NCBI GenBank assembly: GCA_002167805.1
Contig: NHBT01000028.1
Coordinates: 68,519-77,088, forward strand
DNA: 8,570 nucleotides
DNA from: Owenweeksia sp. TMED14
GTDB taxonomy: Bacteria > Bacteroidota > Bacteroidia > Flavobacteriales > Schleiferiaceae
Direction: 5' to 3'
In this document: positions 5,795-8,570 of the stretch, in pieces
Position numbering within the stretch: position 1 is the first letter of the stretch
Layout: each line of letters opens with the position of its first letter
The notes under the pieces: model-generated
What the model was told of the DNA's origin: nothing
The model's input: the letters and a program-made list of their open reading frames with translations, nothing else
The model's database searches: none
Translations under genes and position numbers: made by a program

Positions 5795-6813
5795 TGATTC
5801 TAAATAATATCAGTGAAGACCTAATAAAATGGTATCAGATGAATCAGAGATTACTGCCCTGGAGAACTTCAAAAGACCCCTATACTATATGGCTAAGCGA
5901 GATTATTCTGCAACAGACGCGAATTGATCAAGGCCAGAAATATTGGGAAAAATTTCTAAATAAATTTCCAAGCATACAAAACCTTGCATCCGCAAAAGAA
6001 TCAGAAGTTCTAGCACTCTGGTCAGGTCTAGGGTATTACAGTAGAGCCAGAAACATCCATAAAACATCAAAAATAATTGTAAAAAACTACCGCAATGAAT
6101 TTCCGAGTTCGTCAAGAGAACTAGCTGAATTACCAGGGATAGGGCCATATACAGCTGCTGCAATATCATCAATTTGCTTTAATGAAGTCATTCCTGCATT
6201 GGATGGAAACGCTTTTAGAGTTTATTCAAGATTGTTCGGGGTTGATTTACCAATCGAAAAAAAAATTGCGATTAATACAATTAAAGATTTAGCCTTACCG
6301 TTGATATCAAAAAAACAACCAGGTGATTCTAATCAAGCAATAATGGACATAGGTTCTGGGATTTGTAAGCCAAAAAATCCAAAATGTTTTGTTTGTCCAC
6401 TTCAAGAATATTGTTTCGCTCGAAAAAATGGAAATCCAGAAAGTTATCCGGTAAAATCAAAAATCAAGAAATCCCTGATAATAGATAATTTTTATATTAT
6501 TGTTAAAAAACACGATAAGTATGCTTTTATCCAAAGACCAGACAAGGGAATTTGGGCGGGGTTATTCACCCCCATTGAAATGGATAAAAAATCTTGGAGA
6601 CTTGCTTTAAAAAACAAGTCGATTGATTCTAAATCCGTCACTACATTAAGACATATTTTATCGCACAGAATAATGAATTTGCACTTTTCAAAATGGAATG
6701 CAAGTAATATACCGGAAGAATCAAAAGTTAAATGGCATTCACAAAACGATCTCAAATCCCTTGGTCTTCCGGCACCGATTAAGAAAATATTAGTTGAAAA
6801 AAGTTACATTTGA
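5794..6813 (+). CDS. mutY: A/G-specific adenine DNA glycosylase MutY
   Basis: MutY removes adenine mispaired with 8-oxoguanine, the second barrier against G-to-T mutation in the oxidised-guanine repair pathway. The 339 residues match the usual Bacteroidota length. The N-terminal glycosylase domain has PWR (22-24), WLSEIILQQTRIDQG (33-47) with catalytic Glu36, the helix-hairpin-helix LPGIGPYTAAAI (113-124) with Tyr119, and LDGNAFRVYSRLFG (136-149) with catalytic Asp137. The four iron-sulfur ligands are Cys191, Cys198, Cys201 and Cys207, in C-x6-C-x2-C-x5-C spacing. The C-terminal NUDIX-like domain (about 230-335) that recognises 8-oxoguanine has FIQRPDKGIWAGLFTP and the loop LRHILSHR, where L-S-H replaces the F-S-H of E. 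coli. The ATG at 5794 begins just before the first helix, and its first base lies in the -33 element of the HU promoter. ssb follows after 22 bases. Confidence 0.96.
   Translation: MILNNISEDLIKWYQMNQRLLPWRTSKDPYTIWLSEIILQQTRIDQGQKYWEKFLNKFPSIQNLASAKESEVLALWSGLGYYSRARNIHKTSKIIVKNYRNEFPSSSRELAELPGIGPYTAAAISSICFNEVIPALDGNAFRVYSRLFGVDLPIEKKIAINTIKDLALPLISKKQPGDSNQAIMDIGSGICKPKNPKCFVCPLQEYCFARKNGNPESYPVKSKIKKSLIIDNFYIIVKKHDKYAFIQRPDKGIWAGLFTPIEMDKKSWRLALKNKSIDSKSVTTLRHILSHRIMNLHFSKWNASNIPEESKVKWHSQNDLKSLGLPAPIKKILVEKSYI
6805..6812 (+). promoter_or_regulatory. Candidate -7 box for ssb
   Basis: TACATTTG fits TAnnTTTG exactly and lies across the end of mutY, 23 bases before the ssb ATG. Transcription would begin around 6819, giving a short leader. 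The expected -33 TTG is not present about 20 bases upstream (the sequence there is A-rich). It may supply extra ssb-gldE message beyond read-through from mutY. Confidence 0.3.
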
Positions 6814-6835
6814 TTTTTAAAGATTATACACAGAT

Positions 6836-7240
6836 ATGGCAGGTAGCATAAATAAGGTGATTTTAGTGGGGAATTTAGGAAAAGATCCAGAATTATTAAA
6901 TTTTGAAAATGGTGGGAGTATCTTAAAATTCTCAATCGCAACCTCAGAAAATTATTTAGACAAAGAAGGTGTTAAAAAAGAAAAAACTGAGTGGCATAAC
7001 ATTGTTTTTCGGTCACCCAAGATGATCGAAATTGGTCAAAAATATTTAAAGAAGGGAGATAAAATCTATGTGGAAGGAAAAATTAGATCAAGCCAATGGG
7101 TTGATAGCAATAATCAAAATAGATATAGCTTTGAAATTGCGGCCGACTCAATGACAATGCTTGGATCCAAGCATAGTCATTTTCAAAAAAATGAGACCCA
7201 AGATGTGAAAGATAGTGCCAAAGGCGACTTACCATTTTAA
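6836..7240 (+). CDS. ssb: Single-stranded DNA-binding protein
   Basis: SSB coats single-stranded DNA during replication, recombination and repair and recruits partner enzymes through its C-terminal tip. The 134-residue protein starts with MAGSINKVILVGNLGKDPEL (1-20), the first strands of the OB fold. FSIATSENY (32-40), TEWHNIVF (51-58) with the DNA-stacking Trp53, YLKKGDKIYVEGKIRSSQW (70-88) and FEIAADSMTMLG (99-110) complete it. After a short polar linker (about 111-128) it ends in KGDLPF, a slightly reduced form of the DDLPF tip that binds RecQ, exonuclease I and others. The linker is shorter than in E. coli SSB (178 residues). It lies between mutY and gldE on one strand, 22 and 31 bases away, consistent with cotranscription. 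A second ssb elsewhere in the genome cannot be excluded. Confidence 0.95.
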   Translation: MAGSINKVILVGNLGKDPELLNFENGGSILKFSIATSENYLDKEGVKKEKTEWHNIVFRSPKMIEIGQKYLKKGDKIYVEGKIRSSQWVDSNNQNRYSFEIAADSMTMLGSKHSHFQKNETQDVKDSAKGDLPF

Positions 7241-7271
7241 TTATTTTTATTACTGTCTTAAACCATCTTAA

Positions 7272-8570
7272 TTGGACCCCGACTCTTTTCTTTTAAATTC
7301 CATATTCCAAGCATTTCAGAGTGAAGTAATTTTTTACTTAGTCGCAATGATCGCCTTGCTTTTTGGATCAGGTTTTACATCCGCCTCAGAAGTTGCATAT
7401 TTTTCGCTTTCTCCAAATCAAAAAGTCCAATTGGATGAGGACAAAACTGGAAATTCATTACGGGTAATAGAGGCGATTAAATCCCCAGAGCTATTACTTG
7501 CAACGCTTCTAATTTTGAACAATCTCTTCAATCTTGGACTAGTCCTTTTGTCATCTGTTGTCACCAGTTTAGTTTTTAATATTGAAGAATATCCAATAAT
7601 AGCAATAGGTATTCAAACCTTCTTGATAACATCATTAATTCTGGTTTTTGGTGAGGTAATCCCAAAAACTTATGCCACATATAATGCTCTATCATGGGCC
7701 AAGAGTAGTTCAAAATTCATATTAAAAGCTATCAAACTGTTTATACCATTTAGTAAAGCATTGGTAAAGTCTTCAAAATACATTGATGGCTTTAATAAAT
7801 CTAAATCACTGACTGCAAATGAATTAGAAGAAGCTTTAGACCTGACCTCCGATGAAGCCACTACACCAGAGCAAGAAAAACTACTCAGAGAAATTGTCAA
7901 ATTTGGTTCAACAAGTGTAAAACAAATTATGACACCTCGTCAAGAAATTTTTGCGATAAACTCAAAAATGAATTTAAAAAAAGTCTTAGAATCTGTCTCT
8001 GAAAATGGATATTCCAGAATTCCAATTTATGAAGAAAGCTTAGATAGGATTCAAGGAATTTTACACGCAAAAGATTTATTGAAACACTTAGATGCGGATA
8101 CAAAATTTTTATGGACTGATTTACTTCGACCTGCTTTTTTTGTTACCGAGAATATGAAAATTGACGATCTGTTAGGAGATTTTCAACAGAAAAAAATGCA
8201 TATGGCAGTTGTTGTTGATGAATACGGTGGGATATCAGGAGTTACCACTTTGGAAGATGTTATGGAAGAAATTGTTGGAGAAATTCGAGATGAATTTGAC
8301 TCAGATGAACAACTTTATTCTCAGTTGGATAAAACGACATTTATTTTTGAGGCAAGAGCTCAACTTACTGATTTATATCGCGTAATCAATTTAGATAGCA
8401 ATACCTTGGAAAAACTTAGAGGTGAAGCTGACACTATTGCAGGTTTAATACTCGAGCAACTCGGAAGAATGCCATTAAAAGGAGAGTCTTTAATTATCGG
8501 ACCTTTGAAATGCACTATCGAAGCTGCAGATCCTAGAAAAATTGTTCGTGTAAAAATTAAGTTAATCGGG
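7272..8570 (+). CDS. gldE: Gliding motility-associated protein GldE (CorC/HlyC-type CBS membrane protein), partial at right edge
   Basis: The frame is open to the last base: 433 codons without a stop, close to the full length of GldE. Hydrophobic segments at about 18-38, 73-100 and 107-127 form the cyclin M-type (DUF21) membrane domain, with SASEVAYFSLS (37-47) and FGEVIPKTYA (126-135). A CBS pair spans about 217-338 (VKQIMTPRQEIFAI, SRIPIYEES, MAVVVDEYGGISGVTTLEDVMEEIVGEI). A CorC_HlyC domain fills 350-433 (GLILEQLGRMPLKGE). Relatives act in Mg2+/Co2+ transport; GldE is tied to gliding in Bacteroidota. I chose the TTG at 7272, directly after an in-frame TAA, because it gives MDPDSF, matching the MDPDP-like start of GldE proteins, and keeps the first membrane helix. 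The first in-frame ATG (7347) would cut that helix. The 31-base gap from ssb suggests cotranscription. gldD is the expected next gene. Gliding itself cannot be inferred from this gene alone. Confidence 0.9.
   Translation, partial: MDPDSFLLNSIFQAFQSEVIFYLVAMIALLFGSGFTSASEVAYFSLSPNQKVQLDEDKTGNSLRVIEAIKSPELLLATLLILNNLFNLGLVLLSSVVTSLVFNIEEYPIIAIGIQTFLITSLILVFGEVIPKTYATYNALSWAKSSSKFILKAIKLFIPFSKALVKSSKYIDGFNKSKSLTANELEEALDLTSDEATTPEQEKLLREIVKFGSTSVKQIMTPRQEIFAINSKMNLKKVLESVSENGYSRIPIYEESLDRIQGILHAKDLLKHLDADTKFLWTDLLRPAFFVTENMKIDDLLGDFQQKKMHMAVVVDEYGGISGVTTLEDVMEEIVGEIRDEFDSDEQLYSQLDKTTFIFEARAQLTDLYRVINLDSNTLEKLRGEADTIAGLILEQLGRMPLKGESLIIGPLKCTIEAADPRKIVRVKIKLIG

Noticed and set aside
7347..8570. 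gldE starting at the first in-frame ATG
   Set aside because: It would remove the MDPDSF start and half of the first membrane helix; the TTG at 7272 fits the family better.
1..8570. A novel defence, mobile or biosynthetic system
   Set aside because: All sizeable genes fall into known conserved families in a familiar Bacteroidota order. No transposase, integrase, repeat array, tRNA or inserted segment with different composition was seen.

Overview
The window looks like ordinary chromosomal DNA from an AT-rich member of the Bacteroidota, probably a Flavobacteriia-like lineage. Four things point there. The gene order HU-type protein / mutY / ssb / gldE is a familiar Bacteroidota arrangement. A secreted protein at the left edge has the Bacteroidota-type N-terminal domain (NKGQW...LYPG) seen in large exported proteins. 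No start codon has a convincing Shine-Dalgarno sequence at normal distance. Promoter candidates fit the Bacteroidota -33 TTG / -7 TAnnTTTG pattern. Genes are packed tightly, with no gene-free stretch longer than about 65 bases, and there are no mobile elements, tRNAs, rRNAs or CRISPR repeats.

Layout from left to right: (1) 2-511, minus: N-terminal 170 residues of a secreted DUF7948-like protein, cut by the window edge. (2) 576-1685, minus: prfB (release factor 2), read without the usual programmed frameshift. (3) 1720-2757, plus: low-specificity L-threonine aldolase, divergent from prfB across 34 bases. (4) 2733-3194, minus: recX, overlapping the aldolase gene tail to tail. (5) 3240-5713, minus: a compact cluster transcribed from a good promoter near 5764-5794, in the order HU-family protein, membrane-anchored TPR protein, a 29-residue very basic AURKAIP1/COX24-type peptide (probably a small ribosomal protein), then ribonuclease G, possibly reading on into recX. 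(6) 5794 to the right edge, plus: mutY, ssb, gldE, divergent from the HU gene. gldE reaches the last base and starts at a TTG codon.

Functionally the window combines genome maintenance (HU, MutY, SSB, RecX), translation and RNA processing (RF2, small basic ribosomal-type peptide, RNase G), one amino-acid enzyme, and envelope or motility-linked proteins (DUF7948 protein, GldE). Nothing here looks like a new defence or mobile system. The most informative details are the 29-residue peptide, the TTG start of gldE, the frameshift-free prfB with a possibly leaderless transcript, the HU promoter whose -33 element lies on the mutY start codon, and the RNase G without its usual cysteine zinc-link.
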